A DNA stretch of 64,000 bases from contig NZ_AMXN01000007.1 in assembly GCF_000332645.1 (NCBI RefSeq), forward strand, positions 124,001 through 188,000, in the 5' to 3' direction. Below the pieces are notes generated by a model that was not told the origin of the DNA, made no database searches, and saw only the letters and a program-made list of their open reading frames with translations. The position numbers and the translations under genes are program-made. Position 1 is the stretch's first letter. Every line of letters begins with the position of its first letter. Below are positions 1 through 9,507 of this stretch, piece by piece. The DNA is from Bacillus inaquosorum KCTC 13429. Lineage in GTDB: Bacteria; Bacillota; Bacilli; Bacillales; Bacillaceae.

Positions 1-807
1 CCCGGGCTCAACAATTTGTCCGGTTTTAATCCCTTTGGCAAACCCATTAAGATGGGCAAAATAATGATACGTATTGTTAATGTCTCTAATGCCGATTCTC
101 CATCCTCCGAAGCGGTTCCAGCCCTTCATTTCAACTACCCCGTAACAGGTGGATCTGACAGGAAGGCCGTAATGGGCAAAGATATCCGTGCCTTCATGAA
201 TCCGTCTCCCCCCGAAGCCCCGGGCATCTCCCCACGTGCTGCGATAGCTGTAATCGGTTCTGATCGGAAGCGGAAACGCATGCTCGCCTAGATCAATATG
301 GCCGTAGGCTTTAAACAGCTTCATGAATTCAGATATGATCCCCACTGTCTGATCACGCCGGTAATAATCCCAAAGCCCAATGCGGATGTTGTCCTCATCT
401 GTGCCATACGACAGCAAGTATTGGCTGAACGTATACAAAATATCTTCATCATTGCTGACCTCGGCTTTCCCGTCTCCGTCACCATCCATTCCGATTCCGT
501 CAAACACTTTAATGCTTAACGGCGCATCGTCTTTCGGATTCGGGTTTTCAGGCCCGCTCCAAATTTCATCCGGTATATAGATGCTGATGATTCCCGCTTT
601 GTCAGGCAGATCTTTTCGGTTGCTCCGCACATTTTCCTCGTATTGATCTACAGCGGCGAGCGCATACCAAGGAATCTGCGTCACAGCCTCGACTTTATGA
701 TATAATTCCATCCGTTTCGACAGCACTGGATCTGAAAGCTCTTTTCCAGACGCATAAGGCTCAAGCGCAAACAAAAGGAGAAGAAGAGCGGTTAACAAAA
801 CTTTCAC
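1..807 (-). CDS. lytH: LytH-like M23 peptidase, partial (C-terminus beyond the window)
   Basis: Sporulation-specific L-Ala-D-Glu endopeptidase of the M23 family. In B. subtilis LytH trims peptide side chains in spore cortex peptidoglycan and is made late in the mother cell. The protein starts at a GTG (807) placed eight bases after AAAGGAG and has a hydrophobic N-terminal segment (VLLTALLLLLFAL). The zinc-site motif HxxxD is seen at H204-D208 (HEGTD), with a downstream histidine pair at H248 and H252. The reading frame runs off base 1 after 269 codons, so the end is missing. An in-frame ATG at 825 lies inside the ribosome binding site and is a poorer start. It is divergent from lipA. Confidence 0.93.
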   Translation of the reverse strand, partial: MKVLLTALLLLLFALEPYASGKELSDPVLSKRMELYHKVEAVTQIPWYALAAVDQYEENVRSNRKDLPDKAGIISIYIPDEIWSGPENPNPKDDAPLSIKVFDGIGMDGDGDGKAEVSNDEDILYTFSQYLLSYGTDEDNIRIGLWDYYRRDQTVGIISEFMKLFKAYGHIDLGEHAFPLPIRTDYSYRSTWGDARGFGGRRIHEGTDIFAHYGLPVRSTCYGVVEMKGWNRFGGWRIGIRDINNTYHYFAHLNGFAKGIKTGQIVEPG

Positions 808-882
808 AAAATAATCTCCTTTCATATTGAATACACATAGTTTGCGGCAAGCCGGCTTAAAAATGTCAGTAATCATCTTCCC

Positions 883-911
883 TTGTCGAGAAATTTTTCC
901 TATGTTAAAGT
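883..911 (+). promoter_or_regulatory. candidate sigma-A promoter of lipA
   Basis: TTGTCG at 883 and TAAAGT at 906 are separated by 17 bases, giving a plausible vegetative promoter about 115 bases before lipA. The match is 4-5 of 6 in each box, so it is only a candidate. Confidence 0.4.
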
Positions 912-1032
912 GTCTAGAGAAAAGACTTTCTTTAGTTAGAAAAACATTATTTTTGTTGCAGAAATACCTTTCTCGTTTTCAGAATGTTTCGTGTCAGAAA
1001 TTGAGTATATTGGATATTGGAGATGATGGGAA

Positions 1033-1929
1033 TTGGCAAAGAAAGACGAACACCTCAGAAAGCCCGAATGGCTCAAAATCAAATTAAATACAAATGAAAA
1101 CTATACAGGCCTCAAAAAACTCATGCGGGAAAACAACCTGCATACCGTATGCGAAGAAGCAAAATGTCCGAATATTCATGAATGCTGGGCGGTCAGACGT
1201 ACAGCGACATTTATGATTTTAGGTTCTGTTTGTACAAGAGCATGCCGTTTCTGTGCTGTCAAAACGGGCCTTCCAACTGAGCTTGATCTGCAAGAGCCGG
1301 AACGCGTAGCGGATTCTGTCGCACTTATGAATCTGAAACACGCGGTCATTACGGCTGTTGCGCGTGACGACCAGAAAGACGGCGGAGCAGGCATTTTCGC
1401 GGAAACTGTCCGTGCGATCCGCAGAAAAAGCCCGTTCACAACAATTGAGGTGCTGCCGTCTGATATGGGCGGAAATTATGATAACCTGAAAACCTTAATG
1501 GATACACGTCCAGACATCCTGAATCACAATATCGAAACGGTTCGCCGCTTGACGCCAAGAGTTCGCGCGCGTGCGACGTACGACCGTTCGTTGGAATTTT
1601 TGCGCCGTGCGAAAGAAATGCAGCCTGACATTCCGACAAAATCAAGCATCATGATCGGACTTGGCGAAACGAAAGAAGAGATTATTGAAGTCATGGACGA
1701 CCTCTTGGCAAACAACGTGGATATTATGGCAATCGGCCAATATTTGCAGCCGACAAAGAAACACTTAAAAGTCCAAAAATACTATCACCCTGATGAATTT
1801 GCAGAATTAAAGGAAATCGCAATGCAAAAAGGCTTCAGCCACTGCGAAGCCGGTCCGCTTGTCCGTTCATCTTACCATGCGGATGAACAGGTGAACGAAG
1901 CATCTAAAAAGCGTCAAGCACAAGCATAA
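1033..1929 (+). CDS. lipA: lipoyl synthase LipA
   Basis: Radical-SAM enzyme that inserts two sulfurs into octanoyl groups on GcvH or E2 domains to make lipoyl cofactor. Both iron-sulfur sites are visible: the auxiliary cluster cysteines C40, C45, C51 (CX4CX5C) and the radical-SAM CX3CX2C at C67, C71, C74. At 298 residues it is full family length. It starts at TTG 1033 with a GGAGATG-type ribosome binding site a few bases before it. It is transcribed alone, away from lytH, and ends in a bidirectional terminator. Formerly yutB. Confidence 0.98.
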   Translation: MAKKDEHLRKPEWLKIKLNTNENYTGLKKLMRENNLHTVCEEAKCPNIHECWAVRRTATFMILGSVCTRACRFCAVKTGLPTELDLQEPERVADSVALMNLKHAVITAVARDDQKDGGAGIFAETVRAIRRKSPFTTIEVLPSDMGGNYDNLKTLMDTRPDILNHNIETVRRLTPRVRARATYDRSLEFLRRAKEMQPDIPTKSSIMIGLGETKEEIIEVMDDLLANNVDIMAIGQYLQPTKKHLKVQKYYHPDEFAELKEIAMQKGFSHCEAGPLVRSSYHADEQVNEASKKRQAQA

Positions 1930-1933
1930 TGCC

Positions 1934-1959
1934 AAAACGCCAGATCATCTGGCGTTTTT
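1934..1959. terminator. bidirectional terminator lipA/yutC
   Basis: The stem ACGCCAG/CTGGCGT, extended by A and T tracts on both sides, lies directly after lipA and overlaps the 3' end of the convergent yutC. Confidence 0.85.
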
Positions 1960-2580
1960 GTCATTCCTATCGATTTTCATGTCCTGACGGGTTTCTCCGT
2001 TGGCATTTTCATTCTCTGAGACAGGGCTTCCTTGAGGGGAAGTTTTCATTTCTTGAATCGTCCCCGACATGATCTCTCTAATATCCCTTGAACCGGAACC
2101 GAGATTGCTGTAATTTTCGATGGATTGCATATGGTTTGGATTATCAGAAATATACACATGATAGTATCGCGGTATCACAGAAGCCGCCGTTTTCTTCACC
2201 TGATCGGCGGTCAGCCCGCGGTTTTTGGAATCGGTTTTGTACACGACAAGCGCTTCTCGATCGGTCACCAGTGTGGCAGCATCTTGAATATGAGGGAGCT
2301 GAACCGTTAAACTTGATATGATGTGAGCGGTTTCTTCCCGATTCATCACCGGTGCTTCCTGCTGTTCGCCGTCAAATTGTTCTTTTTGATAACGGACATA
2401 GCCAAATTGTTCGTTCTCATCATGCCGGTTAAAAGCCTCGTTGCGGTCTGACACATGAATGGGCCTGGTTTGATTCCGCGTCTGGTTTTGGACATTTTGC
2501 TCGGCATTATCTAATCCTGCGCCTCCGCATCCGGATAAAAGACCGGCCAACAGGCAGAGGCTGACAGCAGTTGGTTTCAT
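1945..2580 (-). CDS. yutC: sporulation lipoprotein, YhcN/YlaJ family
   Basis: Predicted lipoprotein of 211 residues. The N-terminus has a short charged start, a hydrophobic stretch and a lipobox ending in LLSGC (Cys18). The remainder resembles the YhcN/YlaJ family: a hydrophilic Asn/Gln/Arg-rich linker (about 25-80), then a compact domain with the segment HIISSLTVQLPHIQDAATLV, and a second hydrophilic tail. Family members are made in the forespore and associate with spore membrane or cortex; this role is inferred from the family. The ribosome binding site is AAGGAGGG. It is a single-gene unit convergent with lipA. Confidence 0.88.
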   Translation of the reverse strand: MKPTAVSLCLLAGLLSGCGGAGLDNAEQNVQNQTRNQTRPIHVSDRNEAFNRHDENEQFGYVRYQKEQFDGEQQEAPVMNREETAHIISSLTVQLPHIQDAATLVTDREALVVYKTDSKNRGLTADQVKKTAASVIPRYYHVYISDNPNHMQSIENYSNLGSGSRDIREIMSGTIQEMKTSPQGSPVSENENANGETRQDMKIDRNDKNAR

Positions 2581-2693
2581 TTATAAATCCCTCCTTATGT
2601 GTAGGGTAGCCAAATCGCATGATTTATTCTTTAGCAATTGATGGGGACGGGGCAATGAATTATGATAGGAATGAGTGAAAAAGAGGTGAGATC

Positions 2694-2969
2694 ATGATTC
2701 TTATTCAAAATGCCGAATTTGAATTGGTGCACAATTTCAAAGACGGCTTCAACGAAGAGGCTTTTAAAGCCCGCTACTCCGATATTTTAAATAAATACGA
2801 TTATATTGTGGGAGACTGGGGATACGGTCAGCTTAGGCTCAAGGGCTTCTTTGACGACCAGAATCAAAAGGCAACCTTCGAAACGAAAATCAGTACATTA
2901 GATGAATACATTTACGAATACTGCAATTTCGGCTGTGCGTATTTTGTCTTGAAACGGATCAGAAAATAA
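2694..2969 (+). CDS. yutD: YutD-like conserved protein (DUF1027)
   Basis: Small soluble protein of 91 residues belonging to the YutD-like family (DUF1027) found throughout Firmicutes; its biochemical function is not known to me. It has no signal peptide or membrane segment, and is rich in aromatic residues (YDYIVGDWGYGQLRLKGFF near the centre, YEYCNFGCAYFVLKR at the end). The ATG at 2694 follows AAGAGGTGA. It begins a tight run of same-strand genes (yutD-yutE-yutF, gaps of 23 and 17 bases), probably one operon. Confidence 0.9.
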   Translation: MILIQNAEFELVHNFKDGFNEEAFKARYSDILNKYDYIVGDWGYGQLRLKGFFDDQNQKATFETKISTLDEYIYEYCNFGCAYFVLKRIRK

Positions 2970-2992
2970 ACATACACAAAGGGGATGCTGTC

Positions 2993-3427
2993 ATGTATTT
3001 TGTTGACAGAAACAAGATCGAGCAAACACTTGGGTTCTTTGAGCACCAGCTGGCGCTTTTTAACTCACAAACAGACTGGCAGTCTGAAATCGGGGGACTG
3101 GCTCTTCAGCGTATAGGCCATTTGCTAATCGAATGCATTCTGGATACAGGCAATGACATGATTGACGGTTTTATTATGCGGGACCCGGGCAGCTATGATG
3201 ACATTATGGACATACTTGTTGATGAAAAAGTTGTCACAGAACAAGAGGGAACGGAGCTCAAAAAATTGATCGCCTACCGCAAAACATTGGTTCAGCAGTA
3301 CCTGCTCGCCGACAGCGCCGAGCTTTACAGGCTGATTACGGCACATCAGACAGCTCTGCAAGACTTCCCGCAACGGATCAGAAGCTACTTGGAAACAGAG
3401 CTTGGTCCTGTTTCCGCGTTTAAATAA
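2993..3427 (+). CDS. yutE: HepT-like domain protein (DUF86 family)
   Basis: 144-residue, mostly helical protein of the DUF86/HepT family. HepT proteins are often toxins partnered with a minimal nucleotidyltransferase (MntA) that AMPylates them; no such partner lies next to this gene. The catalytic RX4-6H motif of HepT RNases is not obvious, so it may be a housekeeping relative rather than a toxin. The ATG at 2993 follows AAAGGGGATG. It lies between yutD and yutF in a likely operon. Confidence 0.85.
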   Translation: MYFVDRNKIEQTLGFFEHQLALFNSQTDWQSEIGGLALQRIGHLLIECILDTGNDMIDGFIMRDPGSYDDIMDILVDEKVVTEQEGTELKKLIAYRKTLVQQYLLADSAELYRLITAHQTALQDFPQRIRSYLETELGPVSAFK

Positions 3428-3444
3428 CAACTGGAGTGTTGGAA

Positions 3445-4215
3445 ATGAAAACATATAAAGGGTATTTAATTGATTTAGACGGAACAATGTACAATGGCAC
3501 GGAAAAAATCGAGGAAGCGTGTGAATTTGTCAGAACGCTGAAAGATCGCGGCGTTCCTTATCTTTTCGTGACAAACAACTCTTCGCGCACACCGAAGCAG
3601 GTGGCGGACAAGCTTATGTCTTTTGATATTCCGGCAACAGAAGAGCAGGTCTTTACGACAAGCATGGCGACTGCCCAGCATATTGCCCAGCAGAAAAAAG
3701 ACGCGTCTGTGTATGTGATCGGGGAAGAAGGCATCCGCCAGGCGATTGAAGAAAACGGCCTGACGTTTGGCGAGGAAAACGCGGATTTTGTCGTTGTTGG
3801 TATTGACCGGTCCATTACATACGAAAAATTTGCTGTCGGCTGCCTTGCAATCAGAAATGGCGCCCGCTTTATTTCCACTAACGGAGATATTGCGATACCG
3901 ACTGAAAGAGGCCTTCTGCCTGGAAACGGCTCACTGACATCTGTATTAACCGTATCGACAGGCGTACAGCCCGTATTTATCGGCAAGCCGGAATCAATTA
4001 TTATGGAGCAGGCGATGCGCGTTCTCGGCACAGATGTGTCGGAAACACTCATGGTCGGCGACAACTACGCGACGGACATTATGGCCGGCATTAACGCCGG
4101 TATGGATACGCTGCTTGTTCACACAGGCGTAACGAAAAGAGAGCATATGACAGACGATATGGAAAAACCGACTTATGCCATTGACTCTCTGACTGAATGG
4201 ATTCCATACATTTAA
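3445..4215 (+). CDS. yutF: HAD-family phosphatase, NagD/YutF type
   Basis: Haloacid dehalogenase superfamily hydrolase of subclass IIA, which dephosphorylates small phosphate esters such as nucleotide monophosphates; the physiological substrate is uncertain. Motif I is DLDGT (D10 and D12), motif II is FVTNNSSR, and the C-terminal Mg-binding motif is MVGDNYATDI. The ATG at 3445 is chosen because CTGGAG sits eight bases upstream; an in-frame GTG at 3436 overlaps that ribosome binding site. It is 256 residues from this start, the usual length. Last gene of the yutDEF run, followed by a strong terminator. Confidence 0.93.
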   Translation: MKTYKGYLIDLDGTMYNGTEKIEEACEFVRTLKDRGVPYLFVTNNSSRTPKQVADKLMSFDIPATEEQVFTTSMATAQHIAQQKKDASVYVIGEEGIRQAIEENGLTFGEENADFVVVGIDRSITYEKFAVGCLAIRNGARFISTNGDIAIPTERGLLPGNGSLTSVLTVSTGVQPVFIGKPESIIMEQAMRVLGTDVSETLMVGDNYATDIMAGINAGMDTLLVHTGVTKREHMTDDMEKPTYAIDSLTEWIPYI

Positions 4216-4217
4216 AA

Positions 4218-4242
4218 AAGGGCGCCCCAAAAGGGTGCCCTT
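4218..4242. terminator. bidirectional terminator yutF/yutG
   Basis: GC-rich stem GGGCGCCC/GGGTGCCC (one G-T pair) flanked by A and T runs, between the convergent genes yutF and yutG. Confidence 0.85.
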
Positions 4243-4741
4243 ATTCTGTGTGCCGCGCGCGGTGTGCGAGCCTGCTTGAGGCCGCGGCGGAAATCGCACC
4301 GACGATGTCATCCAGAAAGGTATGGCATTCGCCGGTTGATTTATCATTCAAATGTGTAAGGATTCCGGGTTTTTCTTTGTCGATGTAGCCGTAGTTCGTA
4401 AACCCGATCGATCCGTAAATGTTCACGATGGAAAATGCCAGAACTTCATCTACTCCATATAGGCTCTCATCTGTTTCCAGCATCGTTTGCAGCGGTTCAG
4501 ACAGTTTTTTCTGCTCAGCAAGAACATCCAATTCAATGCCCGTTAAAATCGCATTTTGCACCTCGCGTTTTGCGAGAACGCGATTGACGTTCAACGTGCA
4601 TTCATCAATGGTTAAATCCGGATGATATTTTTTCTGCAGAAAAAAGACAAGCTCGGCAATGTCTGACACCTCAACGCCGCGCTCCTTCATCCGTGCTCTT
4701 GCTTTTGCTTCCATCTGACTGATTTGTTCGTTTTCTGACAT
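4241..4741 (-). CDS. yutG: phosphatidylglycerophosphatase A-like protein
   Basis: PgpA-family protein, a family that dephosphorylates phosphatidylglycerol phosphate in phospholipid synthesis. This short soluble-looking Bacillus version (166 residues) keeps acidic and histidine-containing stretches such as DVLAEQ, DDIVGAISA and the ECHTFLDD segment, but its activity is inferred only from family membership. The ATG at 4741 is preferred because GGGTGA lies just upstream; the in-frame GTG at 4750 is part of that ribosome binding site. It is a single gene on the minus strand, between yutF and the divergent yutH. Confidence 0.88.
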   Translation of the reverse strand: MSENEQISQMEAKARARMKERGVEVSDIAELVFFLQKKYHPDLTIDECTLNVNRVLAKREVQNAILTGIELDVLAEQKKLSEPLQTMLETDESLYGVDEVLAFSIVNIYGSIGFTNYGYIDKEKPGILTHLNDKSTGECHTFLDDIVGAISAAASSRLAHRARHTE

Positions 4742-4896
4742 CAGCTTCACCCAATCTTTTTTACTAGTTTATACAAAATGTTTGAGATGTTTACGACTTT
4801 TTCTTGCACCTTCGTCGGATTAAAATATGTATTCATAATTCCGGACGTGTATGACTACGATGTGATGAGCCCTAATTCTACAGGCAGGTGATCATT

Positions 4897-5913
4897 GTGA
4901 AAGGTACAATAAAAGAAAAATACGGTATTCATATCAGGCAGCTTTCCATGTACCAGCACACATATCAATGCTTTCAGACGCCGAATTCATTCTTTCTGAT
5001 TGTCCCCGTTTCCCAATTCTCAGATACGGAACTGGCGGAGCTTTATTACATGAGTCAGTATTTACAAGAACAAAGTGACCCATACGTTTCGGTTTTTATC
5101 TTTACAAAAGAAGGTGAGCTAACGTTTGAACATGAAGGAAAAACGTACGCTCTGCTGAAGGCGGCACCCCCTGTTTCAAACCGGGCGTTCTCCATTGGAG
5201 CGGAGCTGGCGGAATTTCACCGAAAAGGCCGAGGGTATCCGTATGAAGTGAAGGCAGCCGGAAGAATCGGCCAGTGGAAGGATCTGTGGGGAAAACGCAT
5301 TGATCAGCTGGAAGCGTTTTGGCAGCGGAAGGTTCATACCCCTCCGCACGAGCCATTCGATAAAAAAATGATCGAGTCATTTCCATATTATTTAGGTCTG
5401 TCAGAAAACGCGATACAATATTTAGTGGACACTGAGCTGGATGACAAGCCCCAAGCCGCTGATTCAGGAACGATATGCCATCAGCGGATGGAAAGACATA
5501 CATGGTCATCCGAATCCTTGCTTAGGATTCCGGCGGATTGGGTTTTTGACCACGCCTCACGCGATTTGGCTGAATATATGCGACATACGTTTTTGCATCA
5601 CAGACAGGATTTTAATCAGCAGGGCTTTCTCTTTTTACAGGAATACGGGCAGGTCACGCCGCTGTCTTCGTTTTCGAAACGTCTTCTGTACAGCCGCCTG
5701 CTCTTCCCGCTTCATTATTTTGAAATCGTGGAGAGCTACTACATGTCGTCAGAATCAGAAAAGCATTATTATGAAGAGCAGCTTGACTTCATTCTTAGCG
5801 ACTGCGGCCGCTATGAGCAATTTCTCAATACAGCGCAGGAATTCATGAATATGCGGGCGCAGAAACCATTTGTTCCCCGCGTGAGCTGGCTCGGCAAAGG
5901 CAGCCCAGGGTGA
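4897..5913 (+). CDS. yutH: spore coat-associated protein YutH
   Basis: Spore coat protein related to the CotS family, which has a degenerate aminoglycoside-phosphotransferase/kinase fold. The protein has about 338 residues and no signal peptide. A HRQDFNQQGFLFL-type stretch stands where active kinases carry the HxD catalytic loop. Coat localisation is known for the B. subtilis protein; an enzymatic role is not established. GTG at 4897 is preferred because AGGTG ends six bases before it; GTG 4888 is in frame but has no good ribosome binding site. The upstream spacer is probably its sporulation promoter, though I could not assign boxes confidently. Confidence 0.9.
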   Translation: MKGTIKEKYGIHIRQLSMYQHTYQCFQTPNSFFLIVPVSQFSDTELAELYYMSQYLQEQSDPYVSVFIFTKEGELTFEHEGKTYALLKAAPPVSNRAFSIGAELAEFHRKGRGYPYEVKAAGRIGQWKDLWGKRIDQLEAFWQRKVHTPPHEPFDKKMIESFPYYLGLSENAIQYLVDTELDDKPQAADSGTICHQRMERHTWSSESLLRIPADWVFDHASRDLAEYMRHTFLHHRQDFNQQGFLFLQEYGQVTPLSSFSKRLLYSRLLFPLHYFEIVESYYMSSESEKHYYEEQLDFILSDCGRYEQFLNTAQEFMNMRAQKPFVPRVSWLGKGSPG

Positions 5914-6007
5914 GGAGAAAATCTGACAAAAATAATTAGAAAATAAAGAATCTTGTCATATCAATGTGTTAAGCGTTTACATTCGTAAAATTCAGCCGAT
6001 TGCTGTC

Positions 6008-6036
6008 TTGTCAAAACAGGAGAGGGCTTATATAAT
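6008..6036 (+). promoter_or_regulatory. sigma-A promoter of the hom-thrC-thrB operon
   Basis: TTGTCA (6008-6013), a 17-base spacer and a perfect TATAAT (6031-6036). It leaves a leader of roughly 70 bases before hom that contains a short inverted repeat (6069-6091). Confidence 0.85.
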
Positions 6037-6113
6037 GTTTGTAACTTATATGTCTGTGTTGAGTTAACAATTGTCTTTTTCAAGAGGACAATCAATAGAA
6101 AGGTGGAGTTTTT

Positions 6114-7415
6114 TTGAAAGCGATTCGTGTAGGGCTTTTAGGTTTAGGTACCGTCGGAAGCGGTGTCGTTAAAATTATTCAAGACCATCAGGATAAGCTG
6201 ATGCATCAGGTCGGCTGTCCGGTTACGATAAAAAAAGTGCTTGTAAAAGATCTAGAGAAAAAGAGAGAAGTAGATTTGCCAAAGGAAGTGCTCACGACCG
6301 AAGTGTATGATGTCATCGATGATCCAGATGTTGATGTCGTCATCGAGGTGATCGGCGGAGTTGAACAGACAAAACAATATTTGCTCGACGCGCTGAGATC
6401 GAAAAAGCATGTTGTCACAGCAAACAAGGATTTAATGGCTGTGTACGGCTCTGAGCTGCTTGCGGAAGCGAAGGAAAATGGCTGTGATATCTACTTTGAA
6501 GCCAGTGTTGCCGGCGGGATTCCGATTCTGCGTACGTTAGAGGAAGGTCTCTCATCAGACCGGATTACAAAAATGATGGGGATTGTGAACGGAACAACGA
6601 ACTTTATCTTAACAAAAATGATTAAAGAAAAAAGCCCTTACGAGGAAGTGCTCAAGGAAGCGCAGGATCTCGGCTTTGCCGAAGCTGATCCGACTTCAGA
6701 CGTGGAAGGGCTTGACGCCGCACGGAAAATGGCGATATTGGCGCGCCTCGGCTTCTCAATGAACGTGGATCTGGAAGACGTCAAAGTAAAGGGGATCTCC
6801 CAAATTACAGACGAGGACATCAGCTTCAGCAAACGCCTCGGCTATACGATGAAGCTGATCGGGATTGCTCAGCGTGACGGCAGCAAAATTGAAGTCAGTG
6901 TTCAGCCGACACTGCTTCCTGACCACCACCCGCTTTCTGCTGTTCATAATGAATTTAACGCCGTTTATGTATACGGCGAGGCTGTCGGTGAGACGATGTT
7001 CTACGGACCGGGAGCCGGAAGCATGCCGACTGCGACCTCTGTTGTTTCTGACCTTGTCGCTGTCATGAAAAATATGCGCCTCGGCGTAACCGGCAACAGC
7101 TTTGTTGGGCCGCAATATGAGAAAAATATGAAATCGCCGTCTGACATTTACGCACAGCAGTTTTTAAGAATTCATGTAAAAGATGAGGTCGGTTCATTCT
7201 CGAAAATTACGTCTGTGTTCTCCGAACGGGGCGTGAGCTTTGAAAAGATCCTTCAGCTGCCGATTAAAGGCCATGATGAGTTAGCCGAAATCGTGATTGT
7301 GACACACCATACATCTGAAGCTGATTTCAGTGATATCCTGCAAAACCTAAATGATTTGGAAGTCGTTCAAGAAGTCAAAAGCACATATCGTGTAGAAGGG
7401 AACGGTTGGAGCTAA
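6114..7415 (+). CDS. hom: homoserine dehydrogenase
   Basis: Reduces aspartate semialdehyde to homoserine, the branch point to threonine and methionine. The N-terminal Rossmann nucleotide site is GLGTVGSGV (about residues 8-16). The catalytic domain carries [11 protein letters not shown] and the [10 protein letters not shown] segment. A C-terminal ACT domain (about 350-430, [17 protein letters not shown]) is the expected site of feedback inhibition by threonine. It is 433 residues, full length. The TTG start at 6114 follows AAGGTGGAG. Its TAA overlaps the thrC ATG by one base (TAATG), implying translational coupling. First gene of the threonine operon. Confidence 0.98.
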   Translation: MKAIRVGLLGLGTVGSGVVKIIQDHQDKLMHQVGCPVTIKKVLVKDLEKKREVDLPKEVLTTEVYDVIDDPDVDVVIEVIGGVEQTKQYLLDALRSKKHVVTANKDLMAVYGSELLAEAKENGCDIYFEASVAGGIPILRTLEEGLSSDRITKMMGIVNGTTNFILTKMIKEKSPYEEVLKEAQDLGFAEADPTSDVEGLDAARKMAILARLGFSMNVDLEDVKVKGISQITDEDISFSKRLGYTMKLIGIAQRDGSKIEVSVQPTLLPDHHPLSAVHNEFNAVYVYGEAVGETMFYGPGAGSMPTATSVVSDLVAVMKNMRLGVTGNSFVGPQYEKNMKSPSDIYAQQFLRIHVKDEVGSFSKITSVFSERGVSFEKILQLPIKGHDELAEIVIVTHHTSEADFSDILQNLNDLEVVQEVKSTYRVEGNGWS

Positions 7416-8473
7416 TGTGGAAAGGACTTATCCATCAATATAAAGATTTTTTACCTGTAACAGATCAAACACCGGCGCTTACTTTACATGAAGGAAACAC
7501 ACCTCTTATCCACCTGCCGAAGCTGTCTGAGCAGCTCGGAATTGAACTTCATGTCAAAACAGAAGGCGTCAATCCTACGGGATCATTTAAAGATCGCGGA
7601 ATGGTCATGGCTGTGGCGAAAGCAAAAGAAGAAGGCAACGACACGATTATGTGCGCGTCAACAGGAAACACTTCCGCTGCTGCGGCGGCTTATGCAGCCC
7701 GCGCTAACATGAAATGCATCGTCATCATCCCGAACGGCAAAATCGCATTTGGTAAACTCGCTCAGGCTGTCATGTACGGAGCCGAGATTATTGCAATTGA
7801 CGGAAACTTTGACGATGCGCTTAAAATTGTCCGTTCCATCTGTGAGAAATCACCGATTGCCCTTGTCAACTCAGTTAACCCTTACCGCATAGAAGGCCAA
7901 AAAACAGCTGCCTTCGAAGTGTGCGAGCAGCTGGGAGAAGCGCCGGATGTGTTAGCGATCCCGGTCGGAAACGCGGGAAACATCACTGCGTACTGGAAGG
8001 GCTTCAAGGAATATCATGAGAAAATCGGCACAGGCCTTCCGAAAATGCGCGGCTTTGAAGCGGAAGGCGCGGCGGCAATCGTGCGCAATGAAGTAATTGA
8101 AAATCCCGAAACAATAGCAACGGCCATTCGTATCGGAAACCCGGCAAGCTGGGACAAAGCTGTAAAAGCAGCTGAGGAATCCAATGGGAAAATTGACGAA
8201 GTCACTGATGATGAAATTCTTCACGCGTATCAGTTGATCGCCCGTGAAGAAGGCGTGTTTGCAGAACCGGGTTCTTGCGCGTCTATCGCAGGAGTGCTGA
8301 AACAGGTGAAATCCGGGGAAATACCGAAAGGCAGCAAGGTCGTTGCTGTGTTAACAGGAAACGGACTGAAGGATCCGAACACAGCGGTCGACATTTCGGA
8401 AATCAAGCCTGTCACATTGCCGACTGATGAAGACAGCATCCTTGAATATGTAAAAGGAGCGGCCCGTGTATGA
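7415..8473 (+). CDS. thrC: threonine synthase
   Basis: PLP enzyme converting O-phosphohomoserine to threonine. The PLP lysine is K59 in GSFKDRG; the phosphate-binding loop is GNAGN and the Ser/Thr-rich [14 protein letters not shown] segment binds the substrate. It has 352 residues. ATG 7415 is chosen over the in-frame TTG at 7406, because GGAG lies five bases before the ATG and the one-base stop-start overlap with hom is typical. It overlaps thrB by four bases (ATGA). Confidence 0.98.
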   Translation: MWKGLIHQYKDFLPVTDQTPALTLHEGNTPLIHLPKLSEQLGIELHVKTEGVNPTGSFKDRGMVMAVAKAKEEGNDTIMCASTGNTSAAAAAYAARANMKCIVIIPNGKIAFGKLAQAVMYGAEIIAIDGNFDDALKIVRSICEKSPIALVNSVNPYRIEGQKTAAFEVCEQLGEAPDVLAIPVGNAGNITAYWKGFKEYHEKIGTGLPKMRGFEAEGAAAIVRNEVIENPETIATAIRIGNPASWDKAVKAAEESNGKIDEVTDDEILHAYQLIAREEGVFAEPGSCASIAGVLKQVKSGEIPKGSKVVAVLTGNGLKDPNTAVDISEIKPVTLPTDEDSILEYVKGAARV

Positions 8474-9399
8474 ACGAAGCCGACATGCTGTTCACTGTCA
8501 CTGTTCCCGGAAGCACGGCTAACCTAGGCCCCGGCTTTGATTCAGTCGGAATGGCGCTCAGCAGATATTTGAAGCTGACCGTCTTTGAAAGCGACAAATG
8601 GTCTTTTGAAGCTGAAACAGAAACAGTCGCCGGAATTCCGGCGGGTACAGATAATATGATCTATCAAGTGGCAAAACGGACAGCAGATTTGTACGGCAAA
8701 GAAATGCCGTCTGTCCATGTGAAGATGTGGAGCGACATTCCGCTCGCACGCGGCCTTGGCAGCAGCGCCGCGGCGATTGTAGCGGCCATTGAACTGGCTG
8801 ATGAATTATGCAGCTTAAAGCTGTCTGAAGCGGACAAGCTGCATTTAGCCAGTCTTGAAGAAGGACATCCGGACAATGCGGGCGCTTCCCTCGTTGGCGG
8901 ACTTGTCATTGGCCTGCATGAAGAAGACGAGACACAAATGATCCGCGTCCCGGATGCTGACATTGACGTTGTCGTTGTCATTCCTTTTTACGAGGTGCTG
9001 ACAAGAGACGCAAGAGACGTGCTTCCGAAAGAGTTTCCATATGCCGACGCCGTAAAAGCAAGTGCCGTCAGCAATATACTCATCGCTGCGATCATGTCCA
9101 AGGATTGGGCGCTCGTCGGGAAAATCATGAAGAAGGATATGTTTCATCAGCCGTACCGGGCGATGCTTGTCCCTGAGTTGTCCAAGGTAGAACACGTCGC
9201 CGAGATGAAGGGCGCCTATGGAACGGCTCTCAGCGGGGCAGGCCCGACGATTCTCGTCATGACGGAAAAAGGAAAGGGAGAAGAGCTGAAAGAACAGCTC
9301 GCGCTTCATTTCCCTCATTGTGAAGTTGACGCTTTGACCGTTCCGAAAGAGGGAAGTATAATAGAGCGAAATCCTTTATATCAAGTAAAAAGTGTATAG
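8470..9399 (+). CDS. thrB: homoserine kinase
   Basis: GHMP-family kinase that phosphorylates homoserine with ATP, supplying ThrC. Conserved blocks are an N-terminal [12 protein letters not shown] motif, the ATP-binding [12 protein letters not shown] loop (about residues 91-102) and the C-terminal [10 protein letters not shown] motif. It is 309 residues, the family length. The start codon overlaps the thrC stop. It ends in a hairpin with a T-run, so the operon is hom-thrC-thrB. Gene order differs from E. coli thrABC, and there is no fused aspartokinase. Confidence 0.98.
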   Translation: MNEADMLFTVTVPGSTANLGPGFDSVGMALSRYLKLTVFESDKWSFEAETETVAGIPAGTDNMIYQVAKRTADLYGKEMPSVHVKMWSDIPLARGLGSSAAAIVAAIELADELCSLKLSEADKLHLASLEEGHPDNAGASLVGGLVIGLHEEDETQMIRVPDADIDVVVVIPFYEVLTRDARDVLPKEFPYADAVKASAVSNILIAAIMSKDWALVGKIMKKDMFHQPYRAMLVPELSKVEHVAEMKGAYGTALSGAGPTILVMTEKGKGEELKEQLALHFPHCEVDALTVPKEGSIIERNPLYQVKSV

Positions 9400-9407
9400 A
9401 TCATGCC

Positions 9408-9443
9408 AAGCGTTCCTCAGCGTCAGCGGAGGGCGCTTTTTTT
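9408..9443 (+). terminator. terminator of the threonine operon
   Basis: Imperfect hairpin AGCGTTCCTC/GGAGGGCGCT with G-T pairs, followed by seven T residues, eight bases after thrB. Confidence 0.75.
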
Positions 9444-9507
9444 CTGATGGAGATAAAGGAGTTTTTATTTAGAAAAACGAAATACTTGTAAAAAGGAGGA
9501 GATGAAA

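Noticed and set aside
36-580. Plus-strand open frames opposite lytH
   Set aside because: They are shadows of the minus-strand lytH frame, whose M23 zinc motifs are clear.
2993-3427. yutE as the toxin of a HepT-MntA toxin-antitoxin pair
   Set aside because: No nucleotidyltransferase partner is adjacent and the RX4-6H motif is not evident; its neighbours are conserved housekeeping genes.
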